Source: Micromonospora sp. CPCC 205371 (GTDB taxonomy: Bacteria > Actinomycetota > Actinomycetes > Mycobacteriales > Micromonosporaceae). Taken from it: 34,462 bases of DNA. Location of the stretch: the NCBI RefSeq assembly GCF_026130045.1, contig NZ_JAIBNX010000001.1, positions 245,424 through 279,885 on the forward strand, written 5' to 3'. Shown one piece after another: positions 15,135 through 22,435 of the stretch. The first letter of the stretch is position 1, and each line of letters opens with the position of its first letter. A model generated the notes under the pieces. That model made no database searches. It worked only from the letters and a program-made list of their open reading frames with translations, and was not told where the DNA came from. A program made the translations under genes and the position numbers.

Positions 15135-17016
15135 TCCTCTCCGACCAGTTCGTCTGTGGCGGGACGCGCTGATCGACGAGGGCATACAGGAACGCCCGCG
15201 TGTCACCGTCGGTCGCGTAGATCACCGTGCCACGCATACCGCGCGTAAGCAGGACCTTGTACGTGTTGCGGATCAGCCCGTCCGCCTCACCGTCATCGAC
15301 AGTCTTACGGCTGCGGAAGGCTGGGTCCTTGGAGTGATCGCGGCGGCTCACCAGGCGTCCGTCTTGAACGACGAGGTCCGGGCCGATGATTACGCCCGAA
15401 TACTCGTACTCGAATCCCTGCGCGGTGTACACGCAGCCGACCTGCCCAAAGCCCGCCGGGTCGGTCGCCCAGAGCGCAGACCCTGGCGCGCCTCCGACGC
15501 TGCGGTCACTCTTGACATTCCACGGCCTTGACCAGCCGTCGATCTGTACGTCCGGCACCAGCGACCCATCCTGGCGCGGATTGGACCATGGCCAGCAATA
15601 CCCGGCGGTCATCCGCGCAGTCAGGCCGTGCTCCTGGTGAAAGGCCAGCACATCCTCCATCTCCTGCGGCGACTCCGCGATCCGAACGTCGAAACGGCCG
15701 TCTCCGGTCCACACCTGTGGCCCACCAGTGGCGAGTCCAAGTAGGCGAAGAACCCAGCGCTCATAATCCACGCTTCCACCGCAGCGGAATTGCCCGTGCA
15801 GTGACACGCACTCGACATCCAATCCAAGCGATCTCGCGTGCCGCGAGATGACCTCGATACTCCCGAGTTCTCCAGGACGGACAGTCTGGTGCTCATCCAG
15901 CAAGAACACCGGCACGCGCGCCGCCGCGACCAGTTCGTCAAGCTGCGAGCGGTTAGTGCGATCGCTACGCTTCGTCCATCGATTGGTTGATGTCTCCCTG
16001 ATCCTGTGCGCCTCGTCGCACACCAGCACGTCGAACCCGTTGCGCTCTGCCTTCGTGAAGTTGTTGAAGTACTTGAAGAGTTCCTTCACCCGACTCGAAC
16101 CGGCCGCCGCATACCTGCGCATGGTCTGGGTAAACGCCTGGGATCCGGTAGCGTGCAGGGCGGTGCGGCCATGCCGATACAGCTCGCCGAGGAGCGAGAG
16201 TGCGATGACGCTCTTTCCACTCCCGGGTCCGCCAGAAACGATGACCACCTTCTTGCGGTCACTGACGCGGGCGCGCTCAACCGCGTGCAGCACCAACTCG
16301 TATGCAACTCGCTGCTCCTCCAGCAGCGTGAAGGCGTGTCTACGCTGCAACTCGTCCGCGGCGTGCTGCAGCAGCAAACGGCTTGGCCGCACGGCGCTAC
16401 CCAAGAGCCGATCTGCCACGTCCGCCCCTGACTGCGGCGAGAGGTGCGCCTGTAAGTGCTGGATGAATTGGCCGCGCCGCTGGCCGGTAAAGACGCGTCG
16501 TCGATCATTGACAGCCAGGGCAAACAGGTCGTGGACGTCCTGGTCGGTGGCATTGTGTAGGTACGCCACTCCTCGAACGCGATCGCCGACGCCATGTAGC
16601 GAACCTAGGAAGTCGGCGAGGTAATCGCAGTACCCCTCCACCTGCAGCCCCGGATGCAGCCGAGGGTGTGGCACATAATCCACTTCAACGAGCCGGTCAG
16701 ACCCTTCATATGCTCGCGCCGAACTCCACTGCTTCAACTCCACCACGACGAACGAATCACCGCCGCGAGGGTGCGTTCCGGCAAGAATGACATCGACTCG
16801 TTTGCTGTTAAGCGGAAGCTGGTACTCCACCAGCATCTCCACCTCTTGGAGGCCAGCATCAACGAGGTCTCGCGCTAGAGCCGGCAGGCTATGCACCCAT
16901 GATCGCTGTTCGGAAGGCGCTGCGCCCTGGCGTCGTTGTTCGACGATCCGATCTATCAGCTTCCCATCCGCAGCGATTTGAAGTAGACCCGCAGCGGATG
17001 CACGGAATGCCGTCAT
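15097..17016 (-). CDS. PD-(D/E)XK nuclease-DUF2075 helicase fusion
   Basis: A 639-aa protein. Residues about 50-180 look like a restriction-endonuclease fold: RVDV with D75, a 17-residue gap, then VVVELKQW with E93 and K95, preceded by EYQLPL. From ~230 there is a DUF2075/COG3410 superfamily-1-like P-loop domain: Walker A GGPGSGKS (262-269), Walker B VLVCDEAHR (330-338), FLLDEHQTVRPGE (371-383), then a C-terminal QGFEYEYSGVIIG and YKVLLTRGMRGTVIYATD like helicase motifs V/VI. DUF2075 proteins recur in bacterial defence contexts; the staphylococcal nuclease-helicase Nhi is, as I recall, of this general type. ATG 17016 has GGGGG about 8 nt upstream. It follows the MazG-like gene after 117 nt and may share the dcd promoter or have its own. 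Confidence 0.88.
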   Translation of the reverse strand: MTAFRASAAGLLQIAADGKLIDRIVEQRRQGAAPSEQRSWVHSLPALARDLVDAGLQEVEMLVEYQLPLNSKRVDVILAGTHPRGGDSFVVVELKQWSSARAYEGSDRLVEVDYVPHPRLHPGLQVEGYCDYLADFLGSLHGVGDRVRGVAYLHNATDQDVHDLFALAVNDRRRVFTGQRRGQFIQHLQAHLSPQSGADVADRLLGSAVRPSRLLLQHAADELQRRHAFTLLEEQRVAYELVLHAVERARVSDRKKVVIVSGGPGSGKSVIALSLLGELYRHGRTALHATGSQAFTQTMRRYAAAGSSRVKELFKYFNNFTKAERNGFDVLVCDEAHRIRETSTNRWTKRSDRTNRSQLDELVAAARVPVFLLDEHQTVRPGELGSIEVISRHARSLGLDVECVSLHGQFRCGGSVDYERWVLRLLGLATGGPQVWTGDGRFDVRIAESPQEMEDVLAFHQEHGLTARMTAGYCWPWSNPRQDGSLVPDVQIDGWSRPWNVKSDRSVGGAPGSALWATDPAGFGQVGCVYTAQGFEYEYSGVIIGPDLVVQDGRLVSRRDHSKDPAFRSRKTVDDGEADGLIRNTYKVLLTRGMRGTVIYATDGDTRAFLYALVDQRVPPQTNWSERTTATPRPPGLGV

Positions 17017-17133
17017 TGACGAATGCCCCCGGGCAGCACGAAGTAGTCGTGCGGATGGGGGGCATATCCGTCACCCGGAAGCCCGTCGGACCGCTCTTGC
17101 GGCCTCGACTGTAGCGATCAGGCCAACCCGCCG

Positions 17134-17487
17134 CTACACCGAAGCCTTGCGCGCAGATCCCCGCGATGCCTCGACTGGATATCGCCGCGCTGAGTCAGCC
17201 AACTTGTCCCGGGCAGCCGCCACCAGGTCGACGTCCAGTACATCAGCCAACCGGCTCAGGTAGATCATCACGTCGCCGATCTCGGCGGCGACACGGGCAC
17301 CGGCCTCTGGATTTGCCATGACCCCGGCAGACTCCTCAGGAGTCAGCCATTGGAACTCCGCCACCAGCTCACCGACCTCGCCGGCCAGCGCCATGACAAG
17401 GTTCTTGGGGGTGTGGAACTGCTGCCAGTCACGCGCGGCGGCAAACGCACGTACCTCGCTACGAAGCTCCGTCAGCGGGTCACTCAT
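17134..17487 (-). CDS. MazG-like nucleotide pyrophosphohydrolase
   Basis: A 117-aa all-alpha NTP pyrophosphatase of the MazG/RS21-C6 type. NLVMALAGEVGELVAEFQWL carries the first metal-binding Glu set and VAAEIGDVMIYLSRLADVL carries the ExxD motif, spaced as in the family. It should hydrolyse (d)NTPs to monophosphates, removing unusual nucleotides or lowering a dNTP pool. ATG 17487 (MSDPLTELR) is the natural start; it lies 14 nt after the dcd stop, so it is almost certainly in the dcd transcript. Shine-Dalgarno is weak, consistent with coupled translation. Confidence 0.9.
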   Translation of the reverse strand: MSDPLTELRSEVRAFAAARDWQQFHTPKNLVMALAGEVGELVAEFQWLTPEESAGVMANPEAGARVAAEIGDVMIYLSRLADVLDVDLVAAARDKLADSARRYPVEASRGSARKASV

Positions 17488-17501
17488 GGCTCGATGGCTT
17501 T

Positions 17502-18080
17502 CTACTGGGTGGGCCAGACGCGCCAGCTGCGCCACGACCGGCTCGGGGTGGGCCCGCGCTGTCCCTGATACCGCGACCCGTAAACCTCGGCGCCGTACGG
17601 GTGCTCCGACGGCGACGAGAGCCGGAAGATGCAGAGCTGGCCGATCTTCATGCCGGGCCAGAGTGTGATCGGCAGGTTGGCGACGTTGGAGAGCTCCAGC
17701 GTCACATGACCGGAGAATCCCGGGTCGATGAAGCCGGCCGTCGAGTGCGTGAGCAGCCCCAGCCTGCCGAGGCTGGACTTGCCCTCAAGGCGGCCGGCGA
17801 GCTGGTCGCCCAGCGAGATGACCTCGAGCGTCGACGCGAGCACGAACTCGCCCGGGTGCAGCACGAACGGCTCGCCGTCCGGCACCTCTACCTCTGAGGT
17901 GAGGTCGTCCTGCTGTACCGACGGGTCGATGTGGGTGTATAGGTGGTTGTTGAACACCCGGAAGTGCCTGTCGAGGCGCACGTCGATGCTGGACGGCTGG
18001 ATCAGCGCCGGCTCGAACGGTTCGAGCGCGAGCTTGCCCGCCTTGATCTCGGAGACGAGGTCACGGTCGGAGAGCAGCAT
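17502..18080 (-). CDS. dcd: dCTP deaminase (probably bifunctional, dUMP-forming)
   Basis: A 192-aa trimeric dUTPase-fold enzyme. It tracks the M. tuberculosis bifunctional dCTP deaminase/dUTPase almost throughout: [84 protein letters not shown] with the catalytic Glu, and GQRGPTPS at the C-terminus. It converts dCTP to dUTP and, in this subgroup, on to dUMP for thymidylate synthesis. The ATG is 26 nt from a perfect LexA palindrome at 18106-18123. Housekeeping function is certain enough; DNA-damage control is inferred from the site. Confidence 0.95.
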   Translation of the reverse strand: MLLSDRDLVSEIKAGKLALEPFEPALIQPSSIDVRLDRHFRVFNNHLYTHIDPSVQQDDLTSEVEVPDGEPFVLHPGEFVLASTLEVISLGDQLAGRLEGKSSLGRLGLLTHSTAGFIDPGFSGHVTLELSNVANLPITLWPGMKIGQLCIFRLSSPSEHPYGAEVYGSRYQGQRGPTPSRSWRSWRVWPTQ

Positions 18081-18105
18081 TGACACACCATAGGGGACTA
18101 CCTTG

Positions 18106-18123
18106 ATCGAACATATGTTCGAT
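18106..18123. promoter_or_regulatory. LexA (SOS) box between dcd and the split-barrel gene
   Basis: ATCGAACATATGTTCGAT is a perfect 18-bp palindrome containing TCGAAC-N4-GTTCGA, the actinobacterial and B. subtilis type LexA operator. It lies 26 nt from dcd and 12 nt from the plus-strand start at 18135. For the plus-strand gene it abuts a TACAAT -10 (18123-18128) ending 6 nt before ATG, so bound LexA would block that promoter. lexA itself is not in the window. Confidence 0.88.
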
Positions 18124-18134
18124 ACAATGCTCGC

Positions 18135-18734
18135 ATGGCATCTTGGTCCGAATTCGTCACCGATGAGCCCCGCCTGGCCGAGTCGATCCGCGCTCTCATG
18201 CAGCAGTACGGGCCTGGCCTGGGCTATCTGGCCACCGTCCGATCCGACGGCGGCCCGCGGGTGCACCCGGTGTCCCCCGTGATCACCGACGACGGGCTGT
18301 ACTGCTTCGTGATCGACTCTCCGAAGCGGCGTGACCTGGAGCGCGACGGGCGATATGCACTTCACTCGTTCCCGCCCGAAGACAGCGACGACGAGGCCTA
18401 TCTGGCGGGCCACGCCCGCGTCGTCACCGACCGGGCCAAGGTCGCCCGCCTGGCCGAACACCTGCGCGCCGCGCCGCACGTCGACTGGCGGCTGTTCGAG
18501 TTCACGGTCGACGTCGCCATGCTCGCCCGCCACGGCCGCAACGGCGCCACCCCGTTCTCCGAGCCGGTCGAGCGCCCGGCCGTCCAGGTCTGGCTCGACC
18601 CCGGCGGCGTCGTGCCCCCGAAGCCCCGAGGGCGTGGCCGCCACCGGCGCAACGCGGGAGCGGCCACCGCTACGGCTACGGTGCGCGATAAGCAGCCCAT
18701 GCACTCGACATGCGGGTCGCCTGACCCGGCGTGA
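18135..18734 (+). CDS. Pyridoxamine 5'-phosphate oxidase-fold (FMN/F420 split barrel) protein
   Basis: A 199-aa protein with a split-barrel domain in residues ~10-165: [31 protein letters not shown], then [30 protein letters not shown] and [10 protein letters not shown]. These features match the PNPOx-like flavin/F420-binding family, which includes many uncharacterised actinobacterial reductases. The C-terminal ~35 residues ([18 protein letters not shown]...) are low-complexity and run 59 nt into the convergent metalloprotease gene, so this tail may be little conserved. A probable leaderless promoter (TACAAT) overlaps the LexA box. Substrate and cofactor are unknown. Confidence 0.88.
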   Translation: MASWSEFVTDEPRLAESIRALMQQYGPGLGYLATVRSDGGPRVHPVSPVITDDGLYCFVIDSPKRRDLERDGRYALHSFPPEDSDDEAYLAGHARVVTDRAKVARLAEHLRAAPHVDWRLFEFTVDVAMLARHGRNGATPFSEPVERPAVQVWLDPGGVVPPKPRGRGRHRRNAGAATATATVRDKQPMHSTCGSPDPA

Positions 18735-19614
18735 ATTCGAACATGCACGAGTCCGCGGTGTAGTCCATGAAGTTGTGGATCGGGTCCTCACCTGGATCGT
18801 CCACACACGTGTCCCGCCCGACGGGGCAATTCGACGCCGACGTGGCCTCCGCCGGCGTGTCGGCGACCTGGTCGCCGCCGGCGCACCCGTCCTCGAAGGT
18901 GTGATACAGATTCAGCCAGTGACCGACCTCGTGGGTGGCTGTGTCACCCTCGCCGTAGATCCCCGCGGTGCCGCCCGGCATCGACTCGGCAAACAGCACG
19001 ACACCATCGCTCGGGTGCGACTCCGCCTGCGGATACGTCGCCCAGCCGAGCAGGCTGTCGCTCAGGTCGCCCGTGTAGATGTTGAGCGTCTCCATCCCGC
19101 CCTGCCGCAGCGCGCTCTTCATCTCGAACTCGGCGGTCGACCCGTACACGATCGGGTACCACGCCGGGTTGACCACGCGATTTATCTCCACCAACTCGAA
19201 CGCGAACGCCGTCTCGGCGCCACCCGTCGCCCCGGAGTACGCGTCGTTGAGCACCTGGATCTGCTGCTGGATCATCGAGTCCGGCACACTGCCGCCGGCC
19301 CGCGTCGCGTCCCTCGAGATCACGTGCACCACGGTCGGCACCGTCACGGTCGCCACCGTGAGCGCCTTGCCCGACTTGGCCCGCTCCTCCAGCCGGGCGA
19401 TCAGCTCCCGCTCCCGCTCGGCCACCTGCCCAGGCGCGAGATCGTTGGGATCGTGCACGCCGGGCGCTCCCGGCCTGATCCGCGCGTCACTGCCCTGCCC
19501 ACACCCGGCTCCCGGCGCCGTGGCCGCTTGGACCTGTGCGGGCGGCCCGGCGCTGACGACCAGGGCGAAGGCCGCGAGACCGGCCCAGATCCACGAAGAT
19601 CGATGAAGCCGCAT
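18676..19614 (-). CDS. Secreted zinc metalloprotease, M43 (pappalysin-like)
   Basis: A 312-aa protein with a signal peptide ([20 protein letters not shown]...QVQAA). The catalytic motif [11 protein letters not shown] gives zinc ligands H228, H232 and H238 with E229, and the Met-turn follows in [10 protein letters not shown] (M283), as in M43 metzincins. The last residues of the zinc region continue [17 protein letters not shown], a family hallmark; cysteines there probably form disulfides. ATG 19614 is chosen because TATAGT (19626-19621) ends 6 nt upstream, fitting a leaderless transcript. It is exported, with unknown protein substrate. It converges on the split-barrel gene. Confidence 0.93.
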   Translation of the reverse strand: MRLHRSSWIWAGLAAFALVVSAGPPAQVQAATAPGAGCGQGSDARIRPGAPGVHDPNDLAPGQVAERERELIARLEERAKSGKALTVATVTVPTVVHVISRDATRAGGSVPDSMIQQQIQVLNDAYSGATGGAETAFAFELVEINRVVNPAWYPIVYGSTAEFEMKSALRQGGMETLNIYTGDLSDSLLGWATYPQAESHPSDGVVLFAESMPGGTAGIYGEGDTATHEVGHWLNLYHTFEDGCAGGDQVADTPAEATSASNCPVGRDTCVDDPGEDPIHNFMDYTADSCMFEFTPGQATRMSSAWAAYRAP

Positions 19615-19699
19615 TTGCCGACTATATATCCACATCCATCACTAACCAACCCACCCTCTCCCGACCCTCCGCCAATCCGCCCTCCTCCCGACTCCCGCC

Positions 19700-19756
19700 G
19701 ATCAAGGCCAAACGCACGTGATTCGATCTCTTTTCCGCGTGCATTCGCCCTTGATC
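19700..19756. repeat. Long imperfect hairpin with GATCAAGG/CCTTGATC ends
   Basis: Arms 19700-19718 and 19738-19756 pair at 16 of 19 positions around a 19-nt loop. A further CCTTGATC follows at 19768-19775. It lies between the divergent M43 gene and tRNA-Gly, where a terminator is not expected. The same GATCAAGG core forms the palindrome at 6342-6366, and the 4402-4439 hairpin begins with the related GATCGAGG. Confidence 0.5.
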
Positions 19757-19863
19757 GATGCGATCTCCCTTGATCGGGGGTCGGTGGGGTCTCGACGCGT
19801 CGGCCGTCGAGCGTCAACCTGCGTGCGAGCCGGTTGACCAACCAGGTACAGTGGTGTCCGCTT

Positions 19864-19937
19864 GCGGGTGTAGTTCAATGGCAGAACATCAGCTTCCCAA
19901 GCTGACAGTGAGGGTTCGATTCCCTTCACCCGCTCCA
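19864..19937 (+). tRNA. tRNA-Gly (CCC)
   Basis: A full cloverleaf: acceptor GCGGGTG pairs with CACCCGC (19927-19933); the anticodon stem TCAGC/GCTGA encloses loop TTCCCAA with anticodon CCC; the T arm AGGG-TTCGATT-CCCT is standard. The discriminator is T934 of this block (19934) and CCA is encoded (19935-19937). Its 3' side opens onto a small accessory patch, consistent with use as an integration site. Confidence 0.95.
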
Positions 19938-19948
19938 ACCGGAAGCCC

Positions 19949-19996
19949 CTGGTCAGGACGTAGATCTCAGCCGGGCCTTCGATGTTTCAAGATCTA
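19949..19996 (+). repeat. Left copy of a 48-bp imperfect direct repeat
   Basis: It begins CTGGTCAGGAC 12 nt after the tRNA-Gly and aligns without gaps to 21286-21333 at 33 of 48 positions, including the first 11 bases and a shared GATCTA at the end. Together the two copies bracket the vapBC patch. They may be old attachment-site flanks. Confidence 0.5.
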
Positions 19997-20007
19997 CAAT
20001 CATGGTA

Positions 20008-20029
20008 TGTGCCATTGACGTGCCAGTAG
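20008..20029 (+). repeat. 11-bp tandem module (TGTGCCATTGA/CGTGCCAGTAG), left
   Basis: Two degenerate 11-bp units follow each other. The same module occurs in perfect form at 20803-20824. In the context of a tRNA 3' end such repeats resemble arm-type integrase binding sites, although no integrase gene is present here. Confidence 0.45.
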
Positions 20030-20105
20030 CTCCATGGCCCACGAGCACAGCGGTCGCGCCGGCGGCGGCCAGCCAAGCGATCCTTAACGATCTAGAAGTA
20101 CGTGG

Positions 20106-20510
20106 CTACGTCACGTCAACGAGCTGGAGACCGTCGTACGCCGTGAAGTCGGCGAAGTCCTTGGTGTTGAAGGTGGCCAGCGGCAGGCCCTCAGCCAAGC
20201 AACAGGCGGCGATCCAGGTGTCGTTGACCGGTCGGGGGCGACCGCGGAGTTGGCCGCGCGCCTGTAAGTCGCCCCAGGTGGTGGCGACCCGCTCGTCGTA
20301 CTTCAGCACGGTGACGTGTCGCCGCCAGTTTGCGAGAGCCGCGCGTCGCTGCGGTCCCCAGCTTCGGATCGCGGTCCACTTGGTCAGCTCACCGAGGGTC
20401 ACGAACGTCATGCAGGGCGTGCGAGTCGCCACCCAGGTGTGCGGGCGGTCGGGAAGGGGACCAAGGAAGCTCGCGGACGCGACGTCCGTGTCCAGGACAA
20501 CGAAGCTCAC
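20106..20510 (-). CDS. vapC: PIN-domain toxin, VapC-like
   Basis: A 134-aa PIN-domain protein, a likely Mg-dependent ribonuclease toxin of a type II toxin-antitoxin pair. Acidic active-site residues are visible: VVLDTDVAS (D7/D9), LGELTKW (E41), VNDTWIAACC (D97) and FNTKDFADF (D118). Its ATG overlaps the antitoxin stop by 4 nt (ATGA). VapC toxins usually cut a specific tRNA or rRNA loop; the target cannot be read from sequence. It lies in the accessory patch beside tRNA-Gly. Confidence 0.9.
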   Translation of the reverse strand: MSFVVLDTDVASASFLGPLPDRPHTWVATRTPCMTFVTLGELTKWTAIRSWGPQRRAALANWRRHVTVLKYDERVATTWGDLQARGQLRGRPRPVNDTWIAACCLAEGLPLATFNTKDFADFTAYDGLQLVDVT

Positions 20511-20710
20511 GCCATGCCGGCCCGGCGGGAGGCGTACAGGTCGGCCAGGAACTCGTCCAGTTCTTGGTCCGACTCGAACATGCCGGGCACGATCAGTTCA
20601 TCGGCCGAGGCGAGTGGGCGGACGCCTTGCCGGCGCGCCTGCTCCTCCACCGGTACGTGTTCCTCGTCGGCCGGCCGCTCAGGCAGCCACTCGGCGCTGC
20701 TCGACGTCAT
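20507..20710 (-). CDS. Putative VapB-type antitoxin
   Basis: A 67-aa acidic protein directly upstream of and overlapping the PIN toxin gene by 4 nt. ATG 20710 is chosen over an in-frame start 11 codons upstream because AGGAGGTGA lies just before it. The C-terminus (SDQELDEFLADLYASRRAGMA) is the sort of amphipathic tail that wraps around PIN toxins. I see no clear ribbon-helix-helix or AbrB N-terminus, so the DNA-binding class is undecided; antitoxin status rests mainly on position. Confidence 0.75.
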   Translation of the reverse strand: MTSSSAEWLPERPADEEHVPVEEQARRQGVRPLASADELIVPGMFESDQELDEFLADLYASRRAGMA

Positions 20711-20802
20711 GACGCTCACCTCCTCCGACGGATGCTCGTCCATCTTCTCACCTCCGCCGCTTGGTGACAGGCCCCCAGCGGCGGTCCGATCGGCTCGGGC
20801 AC

Positions 20803-20863
20803 CGTGCCATTAGCGTGCCATTAGGCCAGGCCAAGCGAGGTCAACCCAGGCCAGACGGGACCA
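20803..20863 (+). repeat. Tandem 11-bp repeats followed by 10-bp phased AGGYCA repeats
   Basis: CGTGCCATTAG occurs twice head to tail (20803-20813, 20814-20824). Then AGGCCA, AGGTCA, AGGCCA and GGACCA recur at exactly 10-bp steps (20828, 20838, 20848, 20858). Helically phased short repeats next to tandem repeats resemble the arm-type binding sites of a tyrosine integrase attachment region. The interval 20711-20896 holds no gene. Confidence 0.55.
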
Positions 20864-20896
20864 CCGTGGTCAGGCGGTCAGCCCGTCCAGGTCTGC

Positions 20897-21190
20897 CTAC
20901 CTCCGCGGAGTGGCGGGGTCGTTGTCGTCCGTAGCCACAACGAGCCAGGCTCCAGGAGCAAACGCCCGGCATGTGACAGAAAGCTGTCTCGGTCGGCCGG
21001 ATCGGTAAAGCGGAAGGTCACCTCTTTTCCGTTCCTCCTCCCAGTCGTCTGCGCCGGTGCCGCCCCAAGCGATCTGTTTGTACTTGCCCGACTCGCAGTG
21101 CTGGCAAAGGCCCCGAAGCATGTGCAGCACTGCGATGTCGTCAGTACGGATTGTGACACTGAAACGGCAGGCCGCATGATGTGTGGTCAT
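20897..21190 (-). pseudogene. Small actinobacterial protein with two compensating frameshifts
   Basis: The open frame is 97 codons. It starts MTTHHAACRFSVTIRTDDIAVLHML..KQIAWGGTG and ends VVATDDNDPATPRR, both typical of a small protein family common near actinobacterial mobile elements, as I remember it. The middle of that family (GKEVTFRFTDPADRDSFLSH...GRLLLEPGSLW) is present but in the next frame, between about 21030 (a GGAAAAGAGG run) and about 20935. One extra base and later one lost base thus leave the frame open with an altered core. It is either a decaying gene, a sequencing artefact, or less likely programmed shifting. Function is unknown. Confidence 0.6.
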
Positions 21191-21285
21191 CCAACTGCCT
21201 CCATGTCGCAGGCTGCCTCTTGGCAGCCATGAGGGTAGTGCGGCATAGGAACGCGAACGCCCCTCCCGCGGCCGTCGGGAGGACT

Positions 21286-21333
21286 CTGGTCAGGACACAG
21301 GTCCTTGCCAGAGTCTTGACGTTCCAGGATCTA
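21286..21333 (+). repeat. Right copy of the 48-bp imperfect direct repeat
   Basis: It matches 19949-19996 at 33 of 48 positions in direct orientation. It is preceded by a 7-bp perfect hairpin (CCTCCCG at 21262-21268, CGGGAGG at 21276-21282) and followed by a strong terminator, so the right edge of the patch is crowded with structured DNA. Confidence 0.5.
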
Positions 21334-21348
21334 TCACGTCTGGAGGAA

Positions 21349-21383
21349 GACGCCCTCCCATCCCGGATGGATGGGAGGGCGTC
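21349..21383. terminator. 15-bp perfect hairpin after the first NlpC/P60 gene
   Basis: Positions 21349-21363 are exactly complementary to 21369-21383 around the loop CGGAT, and one further A-T pair extends the stem. It lies 68 nt downstream of the stop of the minus-strand NlpC/P60 gene. No T-run follows on that strand. No plus-strand gene ends nearby. Confidence 0.8.
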
Positions 21384-21450
21384 TCCTGCTGGCCGGGGCG
21401 TCGCGTGACGGGGGAAACACGCGACGGGCAGCGGCCACGGGGGTGCGATG

Positions 21451-22422
21451 TCAGCTAGGGCGACCGAAGCTGTGTACCGGCGCGGCGTCGAGCTTGCGCA
21501 TCCGGATCGGCTCGCCGGTGCGTGAGGCGTGCACGATCCATCCGCCCCCGACGTACATGCCGACGTGGTGCAGGTCGCTGTAGTAGAAGACGAGATCGCC
21601 GGCCCGGAGGTTGCTTCGGCTCACATCATCGGTCGCGCGCCGCTGGGCGGCGGCGTTGTGCGGTAGAGAGACCCCGGCCTTCGCCCACGCCGCCGAGGTC
21701 AGGCCGGAGCAGTCGAAGGTGCTGGGACCGCCGGAACCATACTGGTACATCTTGCCGATCTGCGCGCAGGCGAACTTGACCGCCGTGCCGGCTGCGCCAC
21801 CCGGGTAGGTGTACGGGCAGGGCACCGGGGCCAGAGCGCCCGTGGTGCCGCCGTTGCCGTACGCCTTGAGGCGCATCTGCTCCAGCTTGTCGATCTCGCC
21901 GTCGATCTGCTTCTTTCGAGCCGCCAGCTCCGCTTCGATCGTGCTGAGCTGGGCGACGAGCTGGTCGAGCGGCTCCTTCTGCTTGGCGTACTCGTTGCGC
22001 AGGTCGACCACGTTTTGGATGTCGGCCCGGGAACGCCGTGCGAACTGGTCGAGCATCACCAGCTGGTCGCCGAACGTGGTGGGCGAACCGGTGCTCAGCA
22101 GCGCGTTGAGCGTCGAGAGGTTGCCACCCTTGTACTGCTCAGCGGCGAACTCGCCCACGCGGGCCATCGCGACGTCGATCTGCACCTGCAGCGGCTCGAT
22201 CTTCTTGGTGAGCGCGGCCACCTGCTGCTTTTTCTTGTTCAGGTCGAGCTTGGTGGCGTTGTGTCGCTCGATCACGGGTTCGAGCTGGTTCCAGGCGACG
22301 TCGATCTGTTTCTCGATTTCGGCGGCGGATGGCTCGGCCCGGGCCACGGTGCCGCCGCCGAGCACGACGGCACAACCGACGAGAACGGTGATGACGGAAC
22401 GACGCGCGGCATGACGTGCCAC
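21451..22422 (-). CDS. Secreted NlpC/P60 peptidoglycan endopeptidase (RipA-like)
   Basis: A 323-aa exported hydrolase that should cut peptide stems of peptidoglycan. A signal peptide (VLVGCAVVLGGGTVARA) precedes a long coiled-coil region (~32-190), which often auto-inhibits or docks such enzymes. The NlpC/P60 domain (~210-323) has FDCSGLTSAAW with C238, DLHHVGMYVG with H286 and the third polar residue H298. GTG 22422 is the start; GGAG lies 11 nt upstream within a small hairpin. A c-di-AMP riboswitch fills its leader. A paralog with the same layout is at 25558-26517. Confidence 0.95.
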   Translation of the reverse strand: MARHAARRSVITVLVGCAVVLGGGTVARAEPSAAEIEKQIDVAWNQLEPVIERHNATKLDLNKKKQQVAALTKKIEPLQVQIDVAMARVGEFAAEQYKGGNLSTLNALLSTGSPTTFGDQLVMLDQFARRSRADIQNVVDLRNEYAKQKEPLDQLVAQLSTIEAELAARKKQIDGEIDKLEQMRLKAYGNGGTTGALAPVPCPYTYPGGAAGTAVKFACAQIGKMYQYGSGGPSTFDCSGLTSAAWAKAGVSLPHNAAAQRRATDDVSRSNLRAGDLVFYYSDLHHVGMYVGGGWIVHASRTGEPIRMRKLDAAPVHSFGRPS

Positions 22423-22435
22423 CGGAGTCCGTACT

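Noticed and set aside
18331-19773. 480-aa plus-strand frame over the M43 protease
   Set aside because: Shadow of the minus-strand gene, which has a complete signal peptide and HEVGH motif.
20803-20863. CRISPR array
   Set aside because: Repeats are only 10-11 bp and tandem without spacers, and there are no cas genes.
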